This document shows positions 12,725-18,900 of a DNA stretch of 36,516 bases, in pieces. The translations under genes were made by a program, and so were the position numbers. Below the pieces are notes generated by a model that was not told where the DNA came from, did not search any database, and was given only the letters and a program-made list of their open reading frames with translations. Positions within the stretch are counted from its first letter, which is position 1. Every line of letters starts with the position of its first letter. Source of the stretch: a virus; IMG/VR virus record IMGVR_UViG_3300025425_000069, positions 1-36,516 of that record; one strand, written 5' to 3'.

Positions 12725-12998
12725 ACCAGACACCACGCCGATGCGGGATAAATTGGCTGAAATTATTCAGTACGCAGACGCATATGACGATCCAAAAGCT
12801 ACGGCAAACCTGATCATCGCCGCCCTGCCCGATATGGTTCAGACAAAAGAGACGCCTCCCCAAACGCAAAAAACCCGCGCCCCATTACAGGACGCGGGCT
12901 ATTTATATCGGTCGTATGACCTACGGCAGTGGTCCGGCTCTCGCCTGTGCAGGATCTTGTCCAGAAACCACACAACGCGCCGCCAGCCGCCCCAATAG
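12714..12998 (+). CDS. Hypothetical protein reading through the convergent terminator (94 aa)
   Basis: ATG 12714 lies inside the end of the preceding gene. The first 45 residues (MTAKPDTTPMRDKLAEIIQ, later LIIAALPDMVQ) look like a normal small phage protein. From about residue 52 the frame crosses the terminator stem at 12868-12898 and then runs antisense to the last lysis-operon gene, so the C-terminal 40 residues are probably extra sequence. The original stop has probably been lost. This is the last plus-strand gene. Confidence 0.45.
   Translation: MTAKPDTTPMRDKLAEIIQYADAYDDPKATANLIIAALPDMVQTKETPPQTQKTRAPLQDAGYLYRSYDLRQWSGSRLCRILSRNHTTRRQPPQ
12868..12898 (-). terminator. Intrinsic terminator of the late/lysis minus-strand transcript
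   Basis: On the minus strand a CCCGCG/CGCGGG stem (12898-12893 with 12879-12874, 13-base loop) is followed directly by six T residues (12873-12868). It starts 1 base past the stop of the last lysis-operon gene at 12899. Plus-strand transcripts meet it with a weaker TATTTAT tail, so it may work in both directions. Confidence 0.8.
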
Positions 12999-13078
12999 GC
13001 CAGCCCGCACCAAGACATTCGCAGCCCCGTGGCGATGTAGCAGGTACGCCAGGACATATCATCAAGCCAGCGCATCAT
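12899..13078 (-). CDS. Small Trp-rich hypothetical protein (59 aa)
   Basis: Starts MMRWLDDMSWRTCYIATGL, with the first ATG (13078) in an ATGA overlap. A weakly hydrophobic centre (CGLAYWGGWRRVVWFLD) and basic C-terminus suggest a peripheral membrane peptide. Longer upstream readings overlap the neighbour and are less likely. It closes the lysis operon before the terminator. Confidence 0.45.
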   Translation of the reverse strand: MMRWLDDMSWRTCYIATGLRMSWCGLAYWGGWRRVVWFLDKILHRREPDHCRRSYDRYK

Positions 13079-13281
13079 GCGTCGTTGCCCTTGCTGCATT
13101 TGACTGACAGGAACAGAACCCGTGCACCGATATCGTCCGCAAGCGTCAAAAGCGCCTCGTGCTGGCCTTCCATGCGCTTGCGGCATGTCTGAGGCTTGCC
13201 GTAGACACCTTGCACCGTGGCGCGGCACTCTGCGTCTGTGTGGGATAGCTGCAAGCACATCGTGACAACCAGCATCCACAT
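13075..13281 (-). CDS. Small secreted-type hypothetical protein (68 aa)
   Basis: ATG 13281 follows the previous stop by one base, with AAAGAGG upstream. The first 12 residues (MWMLVVTMCLQL) are hydrophobic, then a soluble region with four cysteines spaced through it (CRATVQGVYGKPQTC). A short signal-anchor and disulphide-stabilised periplasmic part is possible. Lysis-cassette context hints at an envelope role; no family known. Confidence 0.5.
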   Translation of the reverse strand: MWMLVVTMCLQLSHTDAECRATVQGVYGKPQTCRKRMEGQHEALLTLADDIGARVLFLSVKCSKGNDA

Positions 13282-13282
13282 G

Positions 13283-13549
13283 CTACGGGCCTCTTTGCTT
13301 TTTGCCGGGAATTGCAATCATAACCAAAACCAATGTCAGAATGGCCTTTTGCGCAATGATCGGCCACACAATCGGCGCATCAAAATTGCGGGCAAACATC
13401 GTGTATAGGGTCGCAAAGCCAAGCAGAGCAAGAAACGCGGCAATGACGCGGCCCGCCGGGTAAATTCGGGCGTATTGGTGTGCCAGCCACCACGTTGCAA
13501 TCACAAGCGAAGTAGATGTTAAGTTGTTGGCAAAGAGCGCGAAAGTCAT
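13283..13549 (-). CDS. Three-helix membrane protein, possible holin (88 aa)
   Basis: Three hydrophobic stretches are visible: about 8-25 (NLTSTSLVIATWWLAHQ), 33-53 (GRVIAAFLALLGFATLYTMF) and 62-82 (WPIIAQKAILTLVLVMIAI), ending in a basic KKQR tail. This size and topology fit a class I holin, or an accessory/antiholin next to the other holin candidates. Coupled to the previous gene by ATGA. Confidence 0.5.
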   Translation of the reverse strand: MTFALFANNLTSTSLVIATWWLAHQYARIYPAGRVIAAFLALLGFATLYTMFARNFDAPIVWPIIAQKAILTLVLVMIAIPGKKQRGP

Positions 13550-13863
13550 TTGTTTTCTTCTTTCAAAACGATCTTGCGGACGCCCCGCACGGCTGCAATT
13601 CCACCCTCACCCATGACAAAACCAGCAGCGAGGTACGCCCATGTTCCAGCGTCTGTGAATTGATCCAGCAAATGCCCGACAATGCCGCCGAGAAAGATGG
13701 CTGATAAAGCGCCCGCAAAGCCTTCACTTAGCCGCCGTTTCCAGCTTGCTTCAGGGGCAAAGACGGCCCGGACATAGGCACCCGCAGCACCGGACAGGCA
13801 GAGCGCGGTGATTTGCTCAGGCGCAGCGCTGAACACCTTGTCAACAGTCTCCAAAAACGTCAA
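13546..13863 (-). CDS. Putative phage holin-like membrane protein (105 aa)
   Basis: The protein starts with an amphipathic helix, then has GAAGAYVRAVFAP near residues 25-37, a second hydrophobic region with SAIFLGGIVGHLL, and a third (WAYLAAGFVMGEGGIAAV). It ends with the charged tail RKIVLKEENK. The pattern of small and glycine-rich helices with a charged C-terminus is that of LydA/HP1-type holins. ATGA overlaps on both sides place it within the lysis cassette directly after the spanins. Confidence 0.55.
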   Translation of the reverse strand: MTFLETVDKVFSAAPEQITALCLSGAAGAYVRAVFAPEASWKRRLSEGFAGALSAIFLGGIVGHLLDQFTDAGTWAYLAAGFVMGEGGIAAVRGVRKIVLKEENK

Positions 13864-14105
13864 TTATCCTGCCCCACGCATCCGAATTTATCGCACTTGC
13901 GCGAAGTCTCTGCTACCCACTCGGCCAGCAGACGATCATTACCGACTAGGTATTCAACAGTCGCCCGCTTGGTTATGGGCGGTACCCGTTGCACGTCCTT
14001 AAACGCTGGATCACTCGACGGTTTCGCCTCGCACCCTGCCAAGGAGATAATCGAGCAAACCGCCATCGCTTTCGCCGCGTGTTTCGTTTTCAATAGATCG
14101 GGCAT
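13860..14105 (-). CDS. Outer-membrane spanin lipoprotein (o-spanin, Rz1-like, 81 aa)
   Basis: A basic N-terminus and hydrophobic stretch end in the lipobox LAGC (residues 22-25), so the mature protein is a 57-residue outer-membrane lipoprotein starting at Cys25. Spanin pairs link inner and outer membranes and fuse them in the last step of lysis. Its start (14105) lies inside the i-spanin gene in another reading frame, the overlapping Rz/Rz1 layout. Two further cysteines near the C-terminus (RKCDKFGC) may allow disulphide-linked dimers. Confidence 0.7.
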   Translation of the reverse strand: MPDLLKTKHAAKAMAVCSIISLAGCEAKPSSDPAFKDVQRVPPITKRATVEYLVGNDRLLAEWVAETSRKCDKFGCVGQDN

Positions 14106-14235
14106 CGCGTATTCCTTCGATTGTCTTGGTGGTGTTGCTGTTGTTGATCTTGGCCCGCTCGGCGTTGCGGATGTAGAAAAACGCGCCCAGCCCCATGACG
14201 CAGATCAGGCCAACCGTGATGACAACCCGCATCAT
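14011..14235 (-). CDS. Inner-membrane spanin (i-spanin, Rz-like, 74 aa)
   Basis: An N-terminal transmembrane anchor (VVITVGLICVMGLGAFFYI, residues about 4-22) is followed by a periplasmic charged helix (RNAERAKINNSNTTKTIEGI). That is the i-spanin layout, though shorter than lambda Rz. The start is ATG 14235 by ATGA overlap; the in-frame GTG 14244 is less likely. The 3' 95 bases encode the start of the o-spanin in a second frame. Confidence 0.65.
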   Translation of the reverse strand: MMRVVITVGLICVMGLGAFFYIRNAERAKINNSNTTKTIEGIRDARSIENETRGESDGGLLDYLLGRVRGETVE

Positions 14236-14423
14236 TTCGCCCACCCGCGTTTTACTGCAAAGGCGTATGCAATCTCAGTCGATGCGCCAAGAGCAAGGCC
14301 AAGCAATGCCAGCAAGTCAGGGTCGACGGCAATTTCTGCACCGACATCTTGCGGGACCAAGCCGTAAGCAACCATTGCTCCCGAAACGTAGCGCAAAATG
14401 ATGCGCGATATGGGTCCAATCAT
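14232..14423 (-). CDS. Pam3-gp28-like putative holin (63 aa)
   Basis: Starts MIGPISRIILRYVSGAMVA and has two hydrophobic segments (about 5-22 and 35-55) ending with EIAYAFAVKRGWAK. This matches the small two-helix proteins annotated as Pam3-gp28-type putative holins, which regularly follow the endolysin gene. ATGA overlap with the endolysin stop fixes the start. Of the three holin candidates in this cassette it is the best supported. Confidence 0.65.
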   Translation of the reverse strand: MIGPISRIILRYVSGAMVAYGLVPQDVGAEIAVDPDLLALLGLALGASTEIAYAFAVKRGWAK

Positions 14424-15049
14424 GGTTTGCCCTTTCCAAAGATAGACGCCAGCAGGGACGCCAGAACGACCCATAGGCTGCGTTGCGGGGGTTTCGCGGG
14501 GGTTGTGTCGATAATGGGCTTTGGTGCTTTCTGCGTGGCCCACGCCAATGACACAGCCCGCACATCATCAACACGGCGCTGCCAGCCACGGCCAAATGTT
14601 TTCCACAGCCTGCCGCCCCTGATACGGCGCATGAATGCAAGCCGCTCATCGCAAATATCGTTAATAACGTCAGGCGCGGAAAGCCCCCGTGCTGCTGCAA
14701 TGGTAGCAGGACCAACAACGCCATCTTGTGCCGTCCCGACAACCTTTTGCAGATACTTGCCAGCCCGTGACGGCCCGCTATTCACGGCAAAATCAGCAAC
14801 GGCGTAGTCAACACCTGACGGCAGAAGATCCGCACTCACAGCGTCCCAATACTGACGCTTATAGACAACCACGGCCTGAGACTCGGTCAGCGCCTTTAAG
14901 TCTGCAATCGTGCCGCCGGGTTTGATGTAGCGGCGAAACGTGGCAATCGTAATTCCCTTGTTCGTTGCCCCGCCGGGGTCAGCCGGATTGTTTACATACC
15001 CGCCTTCGTGCTTCAGTATTTTGGGGATTGCCCGCTCAGAATTATTCAT
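14420..15049 (-). CDS. Endolysin, glycoside hydrolase family 108 muramidase (209 aa)
   Basis: The N-terminus ILKHEGGYVNNPADPGGAT with NKGIT is the GH108 signature, with the EGGY glutamate as the catalytic residue cutting the glycan strands of peptidoglycan. Residues about 85-165 (DYAVADFAVNSGPSRAGKYL and VVGTAQDGVVGPATIAAA) are the paired predicted peptidoglycan-binding domain. The last 20 residues hold a hydrophobic helix (SLWVVLASLLASIFG) before a basic tail, suggesting a C-terminal membrane anchor that holds the enzyme until the holin fires. AAGGAG lies just upstream of ATG 15049. Confidence 0.9.
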   Translation of the reverse strand: MNNSERAIPKILKHEGGYVNNPADPGGATNKGITIATFRRYIKPGGTIADLKALTESQAVVVYKRQYWDAVSADLLPSGVDYAVADFAVNSGPSRAGKYLQKVVGTAQDGVVGPATIAAARGLSAPDVINDICDERLAFMRRIRGGRLWKTFGRGWQRRVDDVRAVSLAWATQKAPKPIIDTTPAKPPQRSLWVVLASLLASIFGKGKP

Positions 15050-15058
15050 ATCTACTCC

Positions 15059-15364
15059 TTAAAACCCACGGGCTTTGCGGTCTTTAATGATGCGGTAATT
15101 ATGGAAAACGACATAGGCAAATAAAGCGCATAGAATCCAGACCGCCCAAATAGCCCCGCCGGCCCCTGCGAGATAGGCACCGCCAATAGACACAACCAGC
15201 TTAACCGGCACCCAGCCTTTTCCAAGTTTTCGCATTAGCCACGCGACGATTCCATTGGCCTCTGTCGCGCCAGTTTTCATGCCGACAATCGTTGTCCACA
15301 CGTCCGCAATTTGCAGCGCGAGAAAAACAACCGCCGTTGCAATTTCAATCTCGGTGAGTTGCAT
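15059..15364 (-). CDS. Multi-spanning membrane protein (101 aa)
   Basis: Three to four hydrophobic segments are visible (ATAVVFLALQIADVWTTI, VPVKLVVSIGGAYLAGA, IWAVWILCALFAYVVF) with basic loops and a basic C-terminus. An aspartate-containing first helix followed by a GMKTGATEANGI loop resembles the DUF5658-like family. Its place before the endolysin suggests a holin/antiholin or envelope function, but the family has no settled role. Confidence 0.5.
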   Translation of the reverse strand: MQLTEIEIATAVVFLALQIADVWTTIVGMKTGATEANGIVAWLMRKLGKGWVPVKLVVSIGGAYLAGAGGAIWAVWILCALFAYVVFHNYRIIKDRKARGF

Positions 15365-15381
15365 TTCTTATCCCTCTTATC

Positions 15382-15732
15382 CTATCGGTATTTGAAAAAC
15401 AGAACAGCCAGCGCCATTACTGCCCTTCGAAACCTACCCACACCGTCGGCCATTAGCGCTTGGTGAAACTGTGCGCCTGCCGTGAACCGATCCCATCCGA
15501 TGGACAGAAAGTGATCGTGCAGCGCGGCCGCTTTTAAAAACCGCCGATCGTGCGGATCGAGTAGCCAGCGCCAGATCCAGGGGATCGAGACGTCGAACAC
15601 AAACCCCGCCGGCACCGTATAGGCCGCGCCTGTCTCGACGCAGCCCACATACCAGGTCAGAGGCTCTGTGATGCGGTAGCGGATGCCCCCGGCCGGCTCG
15701 TACCAGTCGCGGGCGCGGGTGTAGCGGCTCAT
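15382..15732 (-). CDS. DUF1353 family protein (116 aa)
   Basis: The family pattern is visible: VPAGFVFDVSIPWIWRWLL followed by AAALHDHFLS. DUF1353 proteins are common in tailed phages between tail and lysis genes, with no settled function. The HD in LHDHF and the fold suggest a metal-binding site. The ATG at 15732 overlaps the reverse transcriptase stop as ATGA, so the DGR and the lysis genes share one transcript. Confidence 0.8.
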   Translation of the reverse strand: MSRYTRARDWYEPAGGIRYRITEPLTWYVGCVETGAAYTVPAGFVFDVSIPWIWRWLLDPHDRRFLKAAALHDHFLSIGWDRFTAGAQFHQALMADGVGRFRRAVMALAVLFFKYR

Positions 15733-16838
15733 GTGTCGAGCAACTTCTTTCTTGCGTTTCTTTGCGCAATCATATGACGATCACTTAGCAGGGGCGGGGG
15801 TGTGAACGCCACGCCACCCAATATCTTCGATCTCAAGTTGTATGTGTCAGCGTGCCTGGCGTGCGCGACCCAAGACATAATCACGGGGTCGATCTCATCC
15901 CAAGTGATCCGGCCTTGGTGGTAAAGTGATGCCATCCGTTTCATCTTGCGCTTCATTCGGTTGATGCTGTCCTTGCGCAGCGCGCGGTGCGTTGGCCAGA
16001 TGCGGTACCCCAGAAAATCCAGCGCGCGGCCCCCGTCTCCGACTGGAAATACCTGTGTTTTGGCATTCGTGCGCAGGCCGAGGTGTGCCCATAGGAAATC
16101 TTCAATATCGCGGCGCACCAGGTGCAAGTGAGACTTGTCAGGGTGCACGATTGCGAAGTCATCCATGTAGCGCAAATATCGGCCCTCGCGCAGCGTGTGC
16201 TTCACAAAGTAATCCAGATCGTTCAGATAGATATTCGCGAAAAGCTGCGAAGTCAGGTTTCCGATCGGTATTCCGCGCGGCAATGTGTCGGATGGATCGG
16301 CGGTGCTGTCGATAATGCCGTCGATCAAGGTGAGTGTTTCCGAACAGGCGATCCGCCTGCGTATCTGACGCTTTAATACGTCGTGCGATATTGAGGGGAA
16401 ATATTTGGAAATGTCTGCTTTCAGCGCGCAAACGGACCCGTGTTTGCGATTGACCTCGCGCAGGTATGCCTGCACAGCGTCCGCGCCCCTGTGAGCACCC
16501 TTGCCCGGGCGGCACGCATATGACTGATCTATAAATCTGGCGTCGAAAATAGGCTCTAGGGTGGCAACCAGGGCATGCTGTACGATGCGATCCTTGAGGG
16601 GTAGCGAAGATATCTCGCGGCGCTTGGGCTCAAACACGAAAAAGAGATGATATGGGCCTGTCTGATAGGTTTTGTGAATCAGGCTGTTTTGAAGCTCGAT
16701 CAGGTTTGGCTCGAGGTTGGCGCGAAAGGTAATGACGTCCCTCTGGCGGTGCCGGCCTTTTGCGGTTTTCTCCCAAGCCGCGAGGAGCGAGGGCCACGAG
16801 GTCACGGCTTCCCATAGGTTATTAAATGTTTTGGCCAT
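15729..16838 (-). CDS. DGR reverse transcriptase (369 aa)
   Basis: This enzyme copies TR RNA with errors at adenines and starts mutagenic homing into VR. Motifs in order: EPKRREISSLPLKDRIVQHA (RT2), SYACRPGKGAH, the first catalytic aspartate in CALKADISKYFPSI (motif A), the DGR-type GIPIGNLTSQ (motif 4, with SQ in place of the usual fidelity residues), the catalytic RYMDDF (motif C) and LDFLGYRI (motif 7). Length is normal for DGR enzymes. ATG 16838 is preferred; an in-frame GTG lies at 16844. There is no maturase or endonuclease domain, so it is not a group II intron. It overlaps the DUF1353 gene (ATGA). Confidence 0.95.
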   Translation of the reverse strand: MAKTFNNLWEAVTSWPSLLAAWEKTAKGRHRQRDVITFRANLEPNLIELQNSLIHKTYQTGPYHLFFVFEPKRREISSLPLKDRIVQHALVATLEPIFDARFIDQSYACRPGKGAHRGADAVQAYLREVNRKHGSVCALKADISKYFPSISHDVLKRQIRRRIACSETLTLIDGIIDSTADPSDTLPRGIPIGNLTSQLFANIYLNDLDYFVKHTLREGRYLRYMDDFAIVHPDKSHLHLVRRDIEDFLWAHLGLRTNAKTQVFPVGDGGRALDFLGYRIWPTHRALRKDSINRMKRKMKRMASLYHQGRITWDEIDPVIMSWVAHARHADTYNLRSKILGGVAFTPPPLLSDRHMIAQRNARKKLLDT

Positions 16839-16844
16839 TGACAC

Positions 16845-17003
16845 TCTCGCAAATAGGGACGGCCGGAATGAGGGGTCTCCGCAAGCAGGTACTGCGACAC
16901 TCCGGCCTGTTTATTTTTTTCGGCACTTGGCCGAGGATTACAGGCCCTTTCGGGGGTGTTCTGTGCGAAAGCCCTTGAGCTTTTGCCTTCTGACGAACCC
17001 CGG
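16845..17003 (-). ncRNA. TR RNA 3' segment between TR and reverse transcriptase
   Basis: This 159-base non-coding stretch separates TR from the reverse transcriptase start. In the Bordetella DGR the equivalent downstream RNA is needed for cDNA priming and binding to the enzyme. Directly after TR, CCCC/GGGG (16998-17001 and 17008-17011) can form a short stem. A second CCC/GGG stem is possible near 16948-16956. No independent promoter or coding frame is apparent. Confidence 0.55.
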
Positions 17004-17122
17004 AAGCGGGGCGAAAGCCGATGTTCGTGTTCGCGTTCGAACGGGAATTGTTCAGGTTCAGGGCGAAGGCCCCAGCCCGAGAGCTATTGCTCCAATTGCC
17101 GCCACGGATCGGCAGGCGCTCA
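17004..17122 (-). other. DGR template repeat (TR), 119 bp
   Basis: The minus strand of 17004-17122 matches VR (17550-17668) at constant offset with 109 of 119 bases identical. All 10 differences lie at adenines of the template strand (plus-strand T at 17022, 17024, 17030, 17031, 17036, 17037, 17051, 17087, 17088, 17097). TR has 22 adenines, so 10 of 22 changed and 0 of 97 other bases changed. TR carries eight AAC/AAT codons in the VR frame, the usual DGR design. Its 5' end overlaps the avd stop codon. Confidence 0.97.
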
Positions 17123-17473
17123 TGCATGGCCCGCAACCCCTCCTTTCAGCGACTTAAACCAGCCGCCGATCATGCGGCCCACCTCATCCATGAGGCGAGA
17201 CCATGTTTCGTATTTTTTCAGGTCGATATACCGCAAGCCAAAGGCTGTTCGGATTTGTGAGCGCAACAAGTCAAGCTCTGCATCCAGATCCTGCATCGTG
17301 GTCTTTTTGTGGTAGCGCTTGTTGGTGACAATAATCAGACGCAGCACGCCCCACATAGCGTCCCTTATCTCGGCACCCAGGACGTGCCGTTCAAATTTTG
17401 GAAATTGACGCAGTGCAACATATCCATATGCAATCATCTCCTCGCATTTCTGTCTGATTTTCAGATCGTCCAA
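17120..17473 (-). CDS. avd: DGR accessory variability determinant, Avd (117 aa)
   Basis: Avd is a small basic four-helix-bundle protein that forms a pentameric barrel, binds the reverse transcriptase and TR RNA, and is required for mutagenic retrohoming. This protein is all-helical, with YGYVALRQFPKFERHVL and WGVLRLIIVTNKRYHKKTT, the pattern of Avd/four-helix-bundle (IVS-like) proteins, followed by LDLLRSQIRTAFGLRYI. It sits between VR and TR exactly as in the Bordetella phage cassette. The start is TTG 17473, supported by AAGGAG 8 nt upstream; no ATG is available near it. The stop codon falls inside TR. Confidence 0.9.
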   Translation of the reverse strand: MDDLKIRQKCEEMIAYGYVALRQFPKFERHVLGAEIRDAMWGVLRLIIVTNKRYHKKTTMQDLDAELDLLRSQIRTAFGLRYIDLKKYETWSRLMDEVGRMIGGWFKSLKGGVAGHA

Positions 17474-17497
17474 GCCGGCGCTCCTTGCGGTAATGGA

Positions 17498-17513
17498 CCG
17501 CGCTATCGCGCGG
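17498..17513. promoter_or_regulatory. VR-proximal hairpin/cruciform with GATA loop
   Basis: CCGCGC at 17498-17503 and GCGCGG at 17508-17513 form a perfect 6-base stem with a 4-base loop that reads GATA on the coding (minus) strand. Bordetella DGR target recognition needs a similar stem with a GRNA tetraloop just downstream of VR, and GATA fits GRNA. It lies 36 bases past the end of VR and after the target gene's stop. It could also act as a weak transcript-end structure, but no T-run follows. Confidence 0.7.
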
Positions 17514-17538
17514 CCTTCAGATTTCAGCTCAGCAGATT

Positions 17539-18573
17539 TCAGATTACGAAAGCGGGGCGAAAGCCGAAGCTCGTGAGCGCGACCGAACGGGAATTGCTCA
17601 GGTTCAGGGCGAAGGCCCCAGCCCGAGAGCTAACGCTCCAATAGCCGCCACGGATCGGCAGGCGCTCACTGGTTGTGGTAATGTAAAAGCCATCGCTTTC
17701 GATCGGCGATCCTGGCTGCATAAGGCCGAGCTGCTTCAACCGCTTGAGTGCCGCCGTGGAAACCGTGTTTGCGGTCATGCTCGAAAAGGCTGCTCCGTTC
17801 CCGCAGGTGAGCGTATCCGCAGCGGTGCCTGACGTAGCATACTTGACGGTGCCGGCCGTGCCCGGTGCCACTAGGGTACCATCAGAGGCAAGGATGGCCT
17901 GCCACGGCCCCGACCCGCTCAGGTCGGTAGCCAAAAGCACAGCGTCATTGTTGGGGATCACCTGAATTTCACTGTCAACGACCCGCATTCCCGGCGACCA
18001 CTCCCACACGTTGCCGTTGAGGTTCTGGATGCCGAATGGCGTTGGCGGGTAATTCCAGGCGACGGGGCCTGATCCCGCCCGAACCGGCGCGCCAAAGCTG
18101 CCTCCCGGCGTTGGATTGCCCGCAGCATTCACACCAAATTCGCCCTGCGCATTATAGGCGCGACCGTTGTTGTTGTTTCCACGCGGGAACCGGCCAGATG
18201 CGCGGGCGCTCAGTGCGATTGCCGCATACATGGCGTTTGTGCATACGCAAAACCCCAGACCGGAGGCGCGCGCGAGCGTGACGGCCTGATCGTGGTTGAT
18301 GCTGACTCTGGGCATGAGACCCGCCTGTGACACCATTTCGCCACTCACCTCAGCGGCCTGGTGGGTGCCGATCAGTATTTCATCTTTTTCAACGCCGCCC
18401 ACGATGAACGCCGGATGCACACCAGCCCCAAGGCTTGCGTCAAGGTCCTCTACGTTGAATTTAGAGATCCGATGAAAATAGCTGGGCTGGCCTTTGGTCG
18501 TGAAGCGCACCGTCATCTGCCCCTTGCTCATTGCCTCGACTTGCGTTCGCAAGTTGTCCTGGAGTGCGGTCAT
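17539..18573 (-). CDS. DGR variable protein, tail-tip receptor-binding protein (344 aa)
   Basis: The C-terminal two-thirds has the formylglycine-generating-enzyme/C-type-lectin fold used by DGR targets: an ASGRFPRG segment, the FGE hallmark GNVWEW at residues 187-192, and the terminal block LPIRGGYWS ... GFRPAF. VR covers residues about 302-342. Seven residues differ from TR's prediction: 311, 314, 326, 331, 333, 335 and 336 (six Asn codons became Tyr, Val, Ser, Val, Leu and Ser; one Ile became Phe). The N-terminal 130 residues likely anchor it to the tail. It lies immediately after the tail-fibre genes (TAATG overlap), supporting a host-receptor role as for Mtd of Bordetella phage. Confidence 0.92.
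   Translation of the reverse strand: MTALQDNLRTQVEAMSKGQMTVRFTTKGQPSYFHRISKFNVEDLDASLGAGVHPAFIVGGVEKDEILIGTHQAAEVSGEMVSQAGLMPRVSINHDQAVTLARASGLGFCVCTNAMYAAIALSARASGRFPRGNNNNGRAYNAQGEFGVNAAGNPTPGGSFGAPVRAGSGPVAWNYPPTPFGIQNLNGNVWEWSPGMRVVDSEIQVIPNNDAVLLATDLSGSGPWQAILASDGTLVAPGTAGTVKYATSGTAADTLTCGNGAAFSSMTANTVSTAALKRLKQLGLMQPGSPIESDGFYITTTSERLPIRGGYWSVSSRAGAFALNLSNSRSVALTSFGFRPAFVI
17550..17668 (-). other. DGR variable region (VR), 119 bp
   Basis: The 3' end of the target gene, identical to TR except at ten template adenines. The end nearest the stop is invariant and GC-rich (GGCTTTCGCCCCGCTT on the coding strand), the expected initiation-of-mutagenic-homing (IMH) element. Beyond it the two repeats diverge abruptly in both directions. 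Eight AAY codons of TR correspond to VR codons that now read Tyr, Val, Asn, Ser, Asn, Val, Leu and Ser. Confidence 0.97.
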
Positions 18574-18896
18574 TAGACTGCCCCCCCGTCCGGCGGCGCG
18601 GTAACGGTTGCAAGGTAGGCGCTATAGATGAGCGCATAGACCTCGGCTTGGGTTGCGGTTTGGCCCGTATCTTCGCCGGTTTCAGGGTTTATGATCGGGA
18701 TTGTGGCCACGGGATCAAAGGCCATGGGCACGGGTGACATCGGGATATGCAAAACAGGCCCATCCGGGCCGCCCACGATGGTTTCTTGCGAGAAAGTGAT
18801 GGCGGGAGTTTTGTTTAGCCGATTGTCAACGACGATCTGATTGCAGCGGACAAAGCTCTCTCCGGTCATGGGTTGCAGGTTGTGCTTATAGCTCAT
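18573..18896 (-). CDS. Tail-associated hypothetical protein (107 aa)
   Basis: The start is ATG 18896, with GGAGG about 9 nt upstream. The product has a beta-rich middle (VVDNRLNKTPAITFSQE and VLHIPMSPVPMAFDP) and a C-terminus rich in Ala/Thr. It sits between the tail fibre gene and the DGR target gene and shares a base with the latter's start. It could be a chaperone or linker for the receptor-binding protein; the family is not recognised. Confidence 0.55.
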   Translation of the reverse strand: MSYKHNLQPMTGESFVRCNQIVVDNRLNKTPAITFSQETIVGGPDGPVLHIPMSPVPMAFDPVATIPIINPETGEDTGQTATQAEVYALIYSAYLATVTAPPDGGAV

Positions 18897-18900
18897 TGGG

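Noticed and set aside
15729-16838. Group II intron or retron reverse transcriptase
   Set aside because: No maturase/endonuclease domain or intron RNA structure; TR, VR and avd are all present.
16822-17136. A 104-codon minus frame through TR
   Set aside because: It only reads TR in the VR frame by design; no ribosome site, and the sequence after TR is not protein-like.
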